Shown here in pieces: positions 1 to 11,655 of a DNA stretch of 64,000 bases. Both the position numbers and the translations under genes were made by a program. This stretch comes from Mytilinidion resinicola (lineage: Eukaryota > Ascomycota > Dothideomycetes > Mytilinidiales > Mytilinidiaceae). The notes beneath the pieces are model-generated. The model searched no databases. It was given only the letters and a program-made list of their open reading frames with translations, and was not told the DNA's origin. Positions within the stretch are counted from its first letter, which is position 1. Every line of letters starts with the position of its first letter. The DNA is taken from NCBI RefSeq assembly GCF_010093595.1, contig NW_022985440.1:1455609-1519608 (forward strand), given 5' to 3'.

Positions 1-62
1 ATGTTCCCCTCACTTCGGAAGATTGTTTGGTGCTCATGACGGTTAGTCTGACGCTTTTTCAG

Positions 63-3000
63 AGCGGAACTTCGACTGATGAATTCTAAGGATGGCGTGG
101 ACGAAGCCAAAGACTCAGTTCTGGCTCACCGTTTGATGAGCGAGTACTATCTGTTCTTGGAAGAGTATGAAAGCGCCGTCGAGACTACCCGTAGGGGACT
201 GAAACTTGTTGCAATCGAAACCAAGAAGTCGGGCCTCAAATTCCAGAAGATTCTAGATGCGTTCAATAGCACCCTCGCGACAGCATTAATTCACCACCAG
301 GCCCCAAAAAACCATCCAGAGGCGAGAGATATATTCGAAGAGATCCTTCGTCGAAAGCCACAGTTCACTCCTGCTCTTATAGGACTTGGTCTGATCTTAG
401 AAGAGGAAGAAGAGTATGCCGAAGCAGTTACGTTTCTTGATAAGGCCTTTGAGAATGACCCGGGCAATGTACGTATCGGTGCGGAAGCGGCTTGGTGTCG
501 AGCTCTCAACGGAGACTATACTACTGGTCTGAGTGAACTCGAAGAGTTCCTTGAGTATCCCCAGATGGATTTGAAGCTGCCTCGCGCTAGAGAACTCCGA
601 GCGCAGACATTGTATCGAATCGGAATCTGCCTTTGGGAACTAGACTCTTCTGCCTCTGCTCGCAAGGATCGACAAGGATCATACGCGAGATTTCTTGCCT
701 CCATAAAGGCCAATCCCAATTTTGCACCTCCATATACCAGTCTCGGAATCTTCTACGAGGACTACAAAAAGGACCGAAAGAGGGCTCGGCAATGTTTCCA
801 AAAGGCCTTCGAACTCTCCTCTTATGAATTAATCGCAGCCGAACGACTTGCCCGGTCGTTTGCAGATCAAGGAGAGTGGGACATTGTCGAGGTTATTGCG
901 CAACGGGTGGTCGGCTCTGGAAAAGTTAGGCCGGCGCCTGGTTCTAAGAAGAAGGGCGTGAGTTGGCCGTTTTCTGCTTTGGGTGTTGTTCAGATGAACA
1001 AACAAGAGTACCAGAAAAGCATCATCTCGTTCTTGTCAGCCCTCCGAATCAGTCCAGATGATTACCACTCTTATGTTGGACTAGGAGAGAGCTATCACAA
1101 CTCCGGTCGCTATAACTCAGCTTCGCGAACGTTCAACTATGCGGAAAATCCCACAGATGGAGTTGAGATGAAGAAGTCCGGCGAGAGTTGGTTTACCAAG
1201 TACATGCTAGCGAACGTTCATCGTGAACTGGGAGAGTTTGACGACGCCATTCGAGGGTACGATTTAGTGCTGAAAGAACGACCTAAAGAATTTGGAGTTT
1301 GTATTGCGCTACTTCAGACTTTGGTAGAAAGCGCTTGGAGGAATATTGAGACTGGCTTCTTTGGGGCAGCCGCCGATAGCGCCCTACGAGCAATCGGCGT
1401 CGCTATATCTGTGTCCGAATACAAGCCACAAGCCTTCAACTTATGGAAAGCCGTTGGAGATGCTTCAGCTATATTTTCCTGGGTTCAAGAGCGGCTAAGC
1501 GATATACCTTTGCGGAAGATAGAGAGCCTGCTGAAGGTTGATATCGACAGCAGCATTTATGACCTATTCCATGAGACTGATGGCATTGGATCCGGCCAGC
1601 TTGGTCTCTTGTCTGCAGACGACCAAACAAGCCCTGTTCTCGCTCGATCCCTGCATGCATCAATTCTTTCTCAGAAGCGAGCTATACATAGCTGTGCAAA
1701 CGACATACATGCACAAGCAGTGGCCTGGTATAACCTGGGATGGACGGAACATCGCGCTCATGTTTGCCTCGAACAAAACCAGGATTCTTCTCAAGGAAAG
1801 GCAGGCACCACAATGCTCAGAGCAGCCATGAAATGTTTCAAGCGCGCTATTGAACTTGAGGCAGGAAATTCCGAATTTTGGAACGCTCTTGGTGTCATCA
1901 CGACGCCATTGAATCCCAAAGTAGCTCAGCACTCCTTCGTCCGCAGCCTCCATCTAAACGAGCGCAGCGTGCGCGCATGGACGAACCTAGGGACCCTTTA
2001 CCTCATCCAAAACGACTTGGAGCTCGCTCATCAAGCGTTTTCTCGTGCGCAATCTACAGATCCAGATTACGCTCACGCTTGGCTCGGAGAGGGTCTCATT
2101 GCTCTCCTTTACGGTGATCCATCGGAGGCCCTCTCACACTTCACCCACGCCTTTGAGATTTCCGATTCTGCGAGCTTAGTCTCGAAGCGACAGTATGCCC
2201 TTTCATCGTTCGACTATCTCATCTCCACCCCGTCTGCCTCGAGCAACATTACGAATCTAATACAACCCCTCTTCGCCCTCCATCAACTCGCATTTCAGAG
2301 ACCTGATGATGTGCCATACCGACACCTTGCATCACTTTTCATGGAACGCGTTGGCAACCACGACGCCGCAATCGAGGCTCTGACTTCTCTATGCGGTACA
2401 GCTGAACAGGAATACGAAGAATCAGAATCCCCAGCTTCGCTCTCTCGGTATGCACACGCAAAGACAGACTTAGCGAGGAATAAGCTTGCCGCTCACAACT
2501 ATTCCGAGGCTGTAGAGGACGCAGAGACAGCATTAGATCTGACTTCTGACGCTGACTCCTGCTCCATGACCCCAGAGGTACTTCGCAAGACTCGACTTTC
2601 TGCTCGGCTTACTTCTGGGCTTGGTCACTTCTACCTCAACGACATGGACAGCTCCCTAGCATCTTTCCGTACGGCACTAGAAGAGAGTCAAAGCTCGCCT
2701 GACGTAGTGTGTCTTGTTGCCGAGGTCCTCTGGGCAAAGGGCGGCGAAGAGGAGAAGTCGGTTGCACGCGAGCAGCTCTTCGAGAGCGTCTCAAAGCATC
2801 CGAATCACGTTGGCTCAATCACACTGCTTGGTGCCATGGCTGCGCTGGACGAGGATACTGAGACGATGGAAGCAGTTCGCGATGATCTGGCTTCGTTAAG
2901 GATGAAGCCGAATCTAGGTGTCTTACAGCTTATTCGCGTCGAGGAGGTCCTTGATGCTATTGCATTCATCAATGGCGGCGACGAGGGCGCCGAGAGGGAG

Positions 3001-3258
3001 ACCAGACATAGTATCATGCTTGCACCTGGGAAGGTGACTGGATGGGCGCAACTGGCCGAGGTCAGCGAAGAGATATTCCCGGCACAGATGGCGCTCAAGA
3101 CGGCGGAGAAGAGTGTTCCACCATTGGGAGCACTCGGTGCTGTGGAGCTGAGTGAGGCATTCTCAGGCATAGGAACCTTAGGAGATGCTCAGAGAGCAGT
3201 TTCATTGGCGCCATGGGCTGAAGGAGGCTGGAAGGCCATGGGGAATGTCCTCGAGTGA
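63..3258 (+). CDS. SKI3: Ski3-like TPR subunit of the Ski complex (5' truncated by window edge)
   Basis: Scaffold subunit of the cytoplasmic Ski complex, which with Ski2 helicase and Ski8 feeds mRNA to the exosome for 3'-5' decay. About 1065 residues are present, an alpha-helical array of tetratricopeptide repeats throughout (for example around 110-150, 210-250, 620-690), ending at a TGA. The family usually runs to about 1400 residues, so roughly the first quarter lies upstream of the window. The frame is open back through the ATG at 79 to a splice acceptor (ag at 61-62) preceded by a CTGAC branch-like motif, so the ATG at 79 is internal rather than the start. The identification rests on overall TPR layout and resemblance of the first 50 visible residues (short helix, then EYYLFLEEYESAVE) to fungal Ski3; another large TPR protein is less likely. 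Confidence 0.82.
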
Positions 3259-4022
3259 GGTGAAATGAAAAACGTTGAAGTCTGAGCCTCAGAGACTCGG
3301 TTTGATCCTCATGCTTCCATAGCCTTGAAGATCGCATCAGTTCGGAGTACTAAGCATGCGAGTCAGGTTGGCAAGTCTGTAAAGTAGAGCATATGCAGGC
3401 ATTAGGCGGATGCATGGTTTGTACTATAAATGGGTTTCATGAGAGACGGGATACTAGAAGGTTACAGTTGAACAAGACTGTTCCACGAAAGTATGATAGT
3501 TACAAACAGGAAATCTTTGAATGCTTCTTCCAGCGCATTCGGCTTAAATTGCTTGGAGGAGTCCATGCTCAGCGAGGTCTTTCTCTGTTTGCAGTATCGT
3601 TCAAATTGCTGAGTACAATCTTGACTCTGAAGACGCTCGGAGTCAATATACCCCGCGTAGTTCCCCTTCGAGAGCCTGTAACAGACTAGCGCAGGAGTTG
3701 ATTGGCGTGATGCTTACATACCCCTTGCTGCATATCGTGACTCCATATCCCTCACTTTCGTGTGGCAACAGTGACTCACCTTGCTGAGACCTGCAGAATA
3801 CGACAGCCGGTTAGCCATTTTCTCACTGCAAATCTCGGTATAGAAGTTGTGGTTGGTGAGCATTAGGGCGCATCACGTGAGAGATTAAGCGAGACGCCAA
3901 CTTCCGGGGCGAACGTCAATTTGAATTGATAAGCAGCGGATCGCACAAAACACCGACGTCGCCGTCGCCATCTTTCTTTCATCCTCCTCCACCCGTCGAA
4001 ACCTCACCCCGACACCTTCAAA
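3259..4022. other. Intergenic: SKI3 3' end to RPL10 promoter
   Basis: No supported gene. A CACGTG E-box-type hexamer lies at 3874-3879, about 145 bp before the RPL10 start, and the last 70 bp before that start are rich in C and T, as is common for strongly expressed fungal genes. A 98-codon open frame at 3393-3689 has no recognisable features. Confidence 0.6.
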
Positions 4023-5023
4023 ATGGCCCGCCGACCTGCCCGCTGCTACCGCTACTGCAAGAACAAGCCGTACCCCAAGTCCCGCTTCAACCGCGGTGTG
4101 CCCGACCCCAAGATCCGCATCTTCGACTTGGGCCGCAAGCGTGCCTCCGTGGACGACTTCCCGCTCTGCGTCCATCTTGTTTCCAACGAGTTGGAACAGC
4201 TCAGCTCTGAGGCGCTCGAAGCCGCGCGTATCTGGTAAATATACCCCCAGGAGGCTCAATCAATCCCAGGCGGAGCTTCAAGACAATGAAACGTTGCCTT
4301 TATGAATTTTTGCTAACTCGTCGCAGTGCTAACAAGTGCGTTGAATCCAGTCTCTTTTGTCCCGACCGTCGACGGACATACCAAGCACCTGAGGAAGGAA
4401 ACTCTGGCTGATACAGTGGATTTAGGTACTTGACCAAGAACGGTGGCAAAGATGCGTTCCATCTACGCGTGAGGGTATGTTTCGAGCAGAAACCACTCAA
4501 AAACGGCATAGGCTAATTGCGTTCAGGCACACCCCTACCACGTCGTCCGCATCAACAAGATGGTAAAGATATCACCCTTTTAAGTGACGAGTGCAAATCT
4601 AACATGCTCAAGTTGTCGTGCGCTGGTGCCGATCGTCTTCAGACCGGTATGCGTGGTGCCTTCGGCAAGCCACAGGGTCTCGTTGCCCGTGTCAAGATCG
4701 GACAGATTCTCCTCAGTGTCCGAACTAGGGATTCCCGTATGTCTCAATAGCCTCAAAACTGGCTTATAAATGCTGATTATAAATCTAATTTAGAACGTGC
4801 CCACGCTCTCGAGGCCATGCGCCGATCTCAGTACAAGTTCCCCGGCCGCCAAAAGATCATCGTCTCCAAGAACTGGGGCTTCACCTCCATGCGCCGCGAG
4901 GAATACATCGAGGCCAAGAAGGCCGGCACCATCAAGCCTGACGGCTGCTACATCAAGATTCTGTCTACCAACGGACCGATTGCGAAGAACGTGGCGGCTT
5001 TCCCGTCTGCTTTCACTGCGTAA
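4023..5023 (+). CDS. RPL10: 60S ribosomal protein L10 (uL16)
   Basis: Universal large-subunit ribosomal protein at the intersubunit face near the peptidyl-transferase centre; its late loading is part of cytoplasmic 60S maturation. Six exons give 219 residues, close to the usual 214-221: 4023-4234, 4327-4335, 4426-4474, 4527-4562, 4613-4736, 4794-5023. All junctions are GT..AG and the joined length is 660 nt, in frame. Family hallmarks are the start [20 protein letters not shown], the block [20 protein letters not shown] spanning the junction of exons 4 and 5, and [13 protein letters not shown]. Exon 2 is only 9 nt (T GCT AAC AA) and supplies the AN of the conserved CANKY. The high intron density near the 5' end is normal for fungal ribosomal protein genes. 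Confidence 0.97.
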
Positions 5024-5590
5024 GCATGATGGGTGACATGGGATAGCGAATGGAGAGATGGAGAAAGGGTTGTGCTCATTCAAAACCGGAGGTTGTGTAG
5101 TTCAGATACCAATGCAACATGATCCGATCACCATATATTCATCCTCTAATATCTAAACATGGTAGAAACGTGTGTGGTGAACGGCAGGTTTTATACAAAA
5201 CAGATGAAGAAGATTGATCTCGAAAAGCTATACTTCTAGCAATGCAGTTAAGCTGAAGTTTTCGTCTAGCAATCCGCACCACAGCTAACCTGTAGATATA
5301 TTCTGCATAACACTAACTCAGATACACAAATAGACCAAGTCTAGCAAGGGCATGTCGCATTTACAGATCTGATATGCGGCCGCGGGGTCTCCAAAATAGT
5401 GCACCACGAACCTCGGCACCTGCCACTCGGCCGATCACAAAGCTCGAAGCTGACCTTACGCTGAACCACGACAGCTCTTAACGTCCCATTGAGCTCCACC
5501 ATGTAGTTAGTTCCAAAACTTCTTCCACTCCTTCTTTTCTTTCATTTTCCCTTGCCTTTCAGTTTTCCTCCCCCGTTCTTTCCGCCCGAA
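5024..5590. other. Intergenic: RPL10 3' region and acyl-CoA dehydrogenase promoter
   Basis: No gene seen. Positions about 5516-5590 form a pyrimidine-rich leader (TTC/CTTT runs) directly before the start codon at 5591, typical of a fungal 5' UTR. Confidence 0.6.
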
Positions 5591-7319
5591 ATGCCTCACG
5601 AAACCCTGACCCGCGCCACCGTCGCGTCCCACAACACCCCCGACTCCCTGTGGTGCATCATCGACCACCGCGTCTACGACCTCACCGACTTCGCCGACGC
5701 CCACCCGGGCGGGTCCGTCGTGCTCGAGCAAGTCGCGGGCACCGACGCGACCGAAGCCTTCTACAACCTGCACCGGCAAGCCATCCTGCAAAAGTACGCG
5801 CACCTCCGCATCGGCGTGCTCGACGGCGAGACGCCCGAAGCCATCGTCCCGCAGCCCGGCGACCTGTGCCCGGTGCCCTATGCGGAGCCGCTGTGGCTAC
5901 GGCCCGAGTTCAAGAGCCCGTACTACAACGACAGCCATCGGCGGCTGCAGAAGGCGTTGCGGGTATTCGTGGACACACACGTCTACCCTGAAGCGCAGGC
6001 GCGCGAGAGCGACGGGAAGTACATCAGCCAAGCGCTGGTCGACCGCATGGCCGCAGAAAACATGCTGAGGATGCTGCTCGGGCCGGGGAAGCACCTGCAC
6101 GGGAAGGTGCTGCCGGGGGGCGTGAAGGGGGAGGAGTTCGACTACCTGCACGACCTGATCCAGGCGCAGGAGTTCAATCGGGTGAACGCGCGGGGGTTCC
6201 AGGATGGAAATATGGCGGGGATGGCTATTAGCCTCCCGGCGATACTGCAGTGGATGGGGGATGAGGGCGTGAAGCAGCGGGTCGCGGAGGAGGTGTTGAG
6301 TGGGCGGAAGAAGGTGTGTTTGGCGATTACGGAGGCATTTGCGGGGAGCGATGTGGCGGGGTTGCGGACGACGGCAAGGAAGACGGAGGATGGGAGGTTT
6401 TACGTTGTGAATGGAACGAAGAAGTGGATTACGAATGGGATGTGGTGTGATTATTTCGTGACGGGGTGCAAGACGGAGAAGGGGTTTTCGGTCATTCTGG
6501 TTCCAAGAGGAGAGGGGGTCGAGACGAGCTTGATCAAGACGTCGTATTCGACGACTGCGGGGACGGCGTTTGTGGAGTTCAACAACGTGAAGGTTCCGGT
6601 GGAGAATCTACTGGGAGAGGAGCATAAGGGGTTCGGGGTGATCAGTAAGAGAAGAAGCCGTATTAGTCGAAGTACTCAGGTTGCTGATCAACGCAGTGAG
6701 CAACTTCAACCATGAACGGTTCATGATGGTCTGCGCCGTGGTTCGAGCATCTCGGACGGTAGTAGAGGAGTGCTTGAAGTGGTCCAACCAGCGGATCGTT
6801 TTCGGGAAGAAGCTCATCGAACAGCCCGTGATTAGGCAAAAGTGAGTCATTGTATTGCTTTCCCTCTTCCAAACAGTCACGAAAGATTGAGACTGGAAAC
6901 GGAGCCAGCTAGCGGCAGAATCCGAAATGCAAACCCCGAATGTCACTCTACGCGCAATTTATCTAGGGCTGACGGGATATAGGCTGGCGAGGATGATATC
7001 GCACGTGGAAGCCAACCAGGCCTGGCTCGAGCAGATTGCTTATCAGATGAACAACATGAGCTATGCGCAGCAGGCGAAACTGCTGGGTGGCCCTATTGGA
7101 TTGCTGAAGTCGTACTCGACGCGCTCAGCCCATGAAATCGCAGACGACGCGGTTAACATATTTGGAGGACGAGGTTTGACCCAGACTGGAATGGGCAAGG
7201 TCATCGAGATGTTCAACCGTGGCAATAAGTTCGACGCTATTCTCGGTGGTACAGAAGAGATATTGGCAGATTTGGGTGTGAGACAGGCCATGAAGGGGTT
7301 CCCGAAGAGCATGCTCTAG
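5591..7319 (+). CDS. Cytochrome b5-acyl-CoA dehydrogenase fusion protein
   Basis: FAD-dependent oxidation of an acyl-CoA (alpha-beta desaturation) with a fused N-terminal heme domain; a fungal fusion family whose physiological substrate is poorly defined. Three exons (5591-6644, 6697-6841, 6983-7319) give 511 residues. The b5 domain covers residues about 5-80, with the heme-binding HPGG near 38 and a second histidine in FYNLHR. The dehydrogenase domain follows from about 110, with the FAD-contact stretch CLAITEAFAGSDVAGLRTTA and C-terminal GGTEEILADLGVRQA, where the catalytic glutamate is expected. The start is the ATG before PHETLTRAT; an in-frame open stretch extends upstream but has no better ATG. 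The last intron is 141 nt, longer than usual, with a CTGAC branch motif near 6968; a retained-intron frame (ATG 6927) is a by-product. The C-terminus KSML is only a weak PTS1-like tripeptide, so peroxisomal location is unproven. Confidence 0.93.
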
Positions 7320-8437
7320 CCGAAGCTGTTGTGTGGAACATGCCGAGTTGTGGGGAGACTTGGAGGCACAGGAAGAATTGTCGATGTAACATCCGCATCT
7401 ATAGCTGTCCAGGGGGTTTCACTGAGCTAAAAAAGGGACGAAATAGGAAATGTAGGTTAAATTCCAACCTACCACACTGTATCACAACCTCGGAATACAG
7501 GACAACCTGGGGATATAGGACGGGGAATGTATTAGGGGCTCTTTCTGGATGCAAGTCTCAAACTCAGAGTCAATCTCGATGTGTAGAAACGTGCCAATGT
7601 TCTAACCGCCGGCGAGCTGCATATCACGTCTGGGCGTTCTTCATCACGATGCTCAACGGAATCTGCAGCATGGGCACGGCGGTAAGGCCAAAGGCACGAT
7701 TCCCGCGCTCTCTAGCTGTTGTAATATCAGCTCAGCCAGAATGTCGGTGAGTAGCGCTCGAGGGTGGGCAAGTGCGAGCAGAGTACGTGTACAGAAGGAG
7801 GCCCCCCCGCGGGCTCAACAGATGCACCGCACGACGTGTCACCACCAGGGCAGGGCCAGACCTGGCGCCGCGCGACACGACGGACGGTACCGAGCAGAGG
7901 CGACTTTTGACAGCGAAGGAGAGCGAACTCGGCTGCTGGTGGATGACTCGGCCCCGGCTGGGCTTGGGTCACGGGCTGTCAGTCACGGCGGCGTCCATTC
8001 ACACGGCGGCAGGCCAGCCTCACAGGCACGGCGGACGGCTCGGCTGGGACTCGGGCATGCTGCAGGCATGGAAAGCCGTCGAAGGGCCAGATGCACGATC
8101 CCGACTCGTGCGCTGAGTTCGCAGCTGCTGGGGCTTGCCGCCGACGCCGCATCGCCCGTCCAGAGTAATATGGCCCTCCGCCTTGTCCAAGCCCCGTCAC
8201 CTGCTTAACAACACCCTTTCACACTGCTCTGCTGATTCACTTCCCTCCACCGGCCTTTTATCAACCTCCTCGCGCCACACTCTCCTTCGCTCTTACAATC
8301 CCTCATAGAACCAACCTCCCTGCCATCTTCGCGCCCGCCTTCGCCTTATCTCCACCACTGCTCACAGCGCCACCACGCCTGTCGTCATCACAGCACGCCT
8401 CGCTCCCTCACTCACACTCACGCCTCTACTCGCCGCC
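7320..8437. other. Intergenic: no gene seen; long leader of the UBL-AN1 gene
   Basis: About 1.1 kb with overlapping open frames on both strands but no protein-like stretch. The last 230 bp (8205-8437) are strongly C and T rich and probably contain the promoter and leader of the next gene. Confidence 0.5.
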
Positions 8438-9005
8438 ATGCCTCGCTCCAACAGCATTTCCTCCATCTCGTCGGCCTCGTCCCTCGCCGAGTCCGAAGAG
8501 AGAATGCAGATCTTCGTCAAGAACATTGCAGGCGACAGTGAGTACCCTCCAGCAGCCTCAGCTCCGTTCATCCGGCTAACCAGCAGCAGCAATACCACTC
8601 ACCGTCCCTTCAAACACCTCTATATCCACTCTCCGCTCGCTGCTCGCACTGCGAACCAACCTCCCGTCGTCAGACCTCCGCCTCGTCTTCGCCGGCAAGC
8701 ACCTTTGCGACTCCGAGTCTACCCTCGCCGACTACAGCATTGCGAGGGAAGCGACACTACACCTGGCCCTACCTCTGCGTGGCGGAATGCCGCCCAAGAA
8801 GATCCGGTGCAGCTACAAAACCTGCAAGGACGCGGCCCAGCGCATCGTCGGCGACTGTGGCTTCTGCTCCGGCCACTTCTGCGGGAAGCACCGCCTGCTA
8901 GAGGACCACAAGTGCGAGGGGCTCGAGGATTGCAAGAAAGAGAGCCACGAGCGGAACGCGGACAAGCTCAACTCGGAGCGGACAGTAGCTATCAAGGGGA
9001 TATAA
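8438..9005 (+). CDS. Ubiquitin-like domain fused to AN1-type zinc finger
   Basis: Two exons (8438-8537, 8590-9005; 52-nt intron) give 171 residues. After a 22-residue Ser-rich leader, residues 23-99 are a clear ubiquitin fold: MQIFVKNIAGD at the start, LVFAGKHLCD in the middle, STLADYSI, then TLHLALPLRGG. The UBL therefore ends in LRGG, exactly as mature ubiquitin does, and is followed directly by Met100 and an AN1 zinc finger (about 107-155, Cys/His pattern C-x4-C ... CGFCSGHFCGKH ... C). AN1 proteins bind ubiquitin/proteasome or Cdc48 machinery and often act in proteotoxic or arsenite stress. Without splicing only the zinc-finger half or a wrong-frame fusion is seen. Whether the LRGG is cleaved to release a free UBL, as in ubiquitin-ribosomal fusions, cannot be told from sequence. 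Confidence 0.9.
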
Positions 9006-11655
9006 CGGGGCCAAAATCGGGATCGGAACTAGGATCTCATGCTTGGTTAGCAGCACAGCGCGAAATGCTTCCCTTGATTATCTGAAGCGTTTTCGGCAAC
9101 CGGCGTTCACATGCTTTTGGGAGAATCCGATTTGCGGGTCTAATACTGATTATTTGAAGGGATTGCCCTTCTATATTTTCGCTGCGGTATATGGAGCGAC
9201 AACTACTCAGGGGCTTGAATAGCTGGAGTAGTTAATACCTTTGACTCAATTCACAACTCATAAACATAGACAACTACACTTTGCCACGTTCGTACACGTC
9301 TGACTCTGAAGCCTGGAAGAAGTTTTCCTCATTCTCTTCCCATGTGGCGAGATCGCCTACAGAATCTGGAAAACAACCTGGTCACGCGACATGCACGCCT
9401 CGCCCTCACGCTTCTCTCAGGGCTGATCTTGCTGACCCGACTCCGCACCTCTGTAATAGGTTGCTGCTGTAGCACTGCCGCAACTCTCTTTTGGCGCTAG
9501 GCTCGTAAAGAGACTGATCTGTTACTATCGCCAGAGCGCTCGCGGCGTCCAAGGTTGTTTCCAGACTTCTCGGCGAACATATTGCATTCTAGACAGCCGA
9601 GCGGCCATAGGAGCATCACATTGGCGCCCGGAACCTGCATCTTAGAAGTCAGATGAAGAGCTAGGCACGTGGTACGTGAAGTATTTGGTCGACCCCTAGG
9701 ACATGTGGCTGCTGACACATAGGATGCTTCAGACATGTCGAAGTGGTTTGCAACGACTGTTGTTTATACAAGCATTAACTATATTGGACTGCAAGAACTG
9801 TTCCGACGTTGTCATCGAGTTCTGCAAGACTATGTACCCGGCACCGGTATCGGATGCCCATCTCTTTCCCCGGAATCCTGCTGATAAGATAGATAACAGT
9901 GAGTGGAATTTTCCTGCACGAGGCATGGTGACGTTTTCTTCCGACTGTTCGATGCTAGTCATCGGTCTTCACTAGAGTGGACCTCACGAATCATTGTTCG
10001 AAACGATTGTTGGATAAAACTCCATGGATGACCCTCCTGGCCTTTGAAAGCGAGCACCGGACAAAGAAAGGCTTTATTGCCTCAGAAGATCGTCCGGGCG
10101 TATCTCGGAAAGATCAATTAGAGTTCGCCGGGGAGCCAGAGATGGAGTTGCAATCCTGCCGTCAGGAAGCCCCGGAACGTGTCCGTATTTCCAACCACAA
10201 TACCGAGACGTGTTCATCTGTCTGTACTTGGCGCTGAGTATCGTCCTGGTACAGCATCTTGGCGACGCTTCCAAGTCGGTCCGGAACACCTGTATGCATC
10301 AGCGTCAGGGGGCTGTACCGAGCGTGGCCAAATCCACCCGATTCCAGAACCGCAATTCTTCAGCTCGCTTGCATCCGCTGCCACGGGTCTTTGAGATGGC
10401 AGATCTCAATGTGACGTACTTTCCCTTGGCTCAAAGGCTCAGCCCTCCGGGTGACGAGGCAGCCGTGGGACAAGCTTTTCAGGCAATCGACAACTCAATG
10501 ATTTTCCTTGGATTGCTTCTTCCATGGTAGTATATCTACTCAATGCTTTTGCAGTCTCCGTTATCTTTCCTTTTCGTCTCCCTGCCTAGTCTGCCACATA
10601 TCTCTGCGTTCATTTTAGCACCCTGATATGTGTGTTCCCATGCCAAGTTGCATGTATCATGCCTAGAAATTACAAATCCCATCAGGCCTACACTTTTCGT
10701 CGCACTATCGCTCCGGATTGCTCCAGAAATAAGAGCTAGACACGCCTATAGATGCGGGTGAACAGAAAACAGACGGGAGATTGCATCGATCCTCAGCGGA
10801 TTGGAAGAAGCCTCCTACCCGCTTGCGGTGGAGCTGCTGAGCGAGCGGACGACAGAATTCCACACGGCTGCGCTTCGCCGTACACTCCGCCAGCTTGCCA
10901 AGCGATTGCGGGCCCTCCCGCTCCGCTAATGCGCAGCGGCGACGCCTCCTTGCCGAACGTATCTGTATCACCCATCGGGCACAAAACTCTTGGAGCCTCT
11001 CTAGGCAGAGGCGGAGCCCCAGCCCAAACCCCTTTCCGGTTACGTCAATGTTCTCCTCGGGACAATCTGACTCTCTGATGCTCCTCATGGGACCTAGTCT
11101 CAACGGAATGTCGTGGTTGATTGTTCTGGAAAGGGGGGAACCGTGGTACCGCGACTGGCCGCCAGCACTCCATTGGTAGACCACACTTTTATCTCTGGCC
11201 AGACTACCAGCACCTCCCCGCTAGCTTGGCAGCTCTCGTATTAATCTGCTCCCTACGGCGTACAAAATGAAACGTAGCGGAGGGTGGGTTAGATTCTCGT
11301 CTTGGCGCTTCTTGGGTTTCCTCCGTGACGAATGAGCCTGATCATCTTCCCACATAACGTCACTAACTCATGAAGCACGCCAATTCTATAGATACCAACT
11401 GATCCCCACTAACTTTAGTGGCTATATATCCCCGCCATATCCAAAAATCTGCCCAAGATTCATTCTTTGATCAAAATCCCTCAAGTCTACTTTCAAAATC
11501 GCCATTATTACAAGGGCCCATTCATCTCCATTGAAACCCCTTCGCATTACGGTATATTTCATTATTGGCGCTATTATACAGCTTTGATGCAGTCCATTCG
11601 TCATATTTGACCATCAAAACCGAGGCCGTAACACGAAACGAAAATCTTCCTTCGA
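9006..11655. other. 2.6-kb gene-free stretch
   Basis: No supported gene, RNA or repeat. Short open frames on both strands (for example 9703-9975 plus, 10705-11184 minus) lack recognisable motifs or a plausible splice structure. A TATATA motif near 11423-11430 lies about 230 bp before the MFS start and could be its TATA element. Confidence 0.5.

Noticed and set aside
10705..11184. 159-codon minus-strand frame in the 9-11.6 kb spacer
   Set aside because: Arg/Ser-rich with no motif or splice context.
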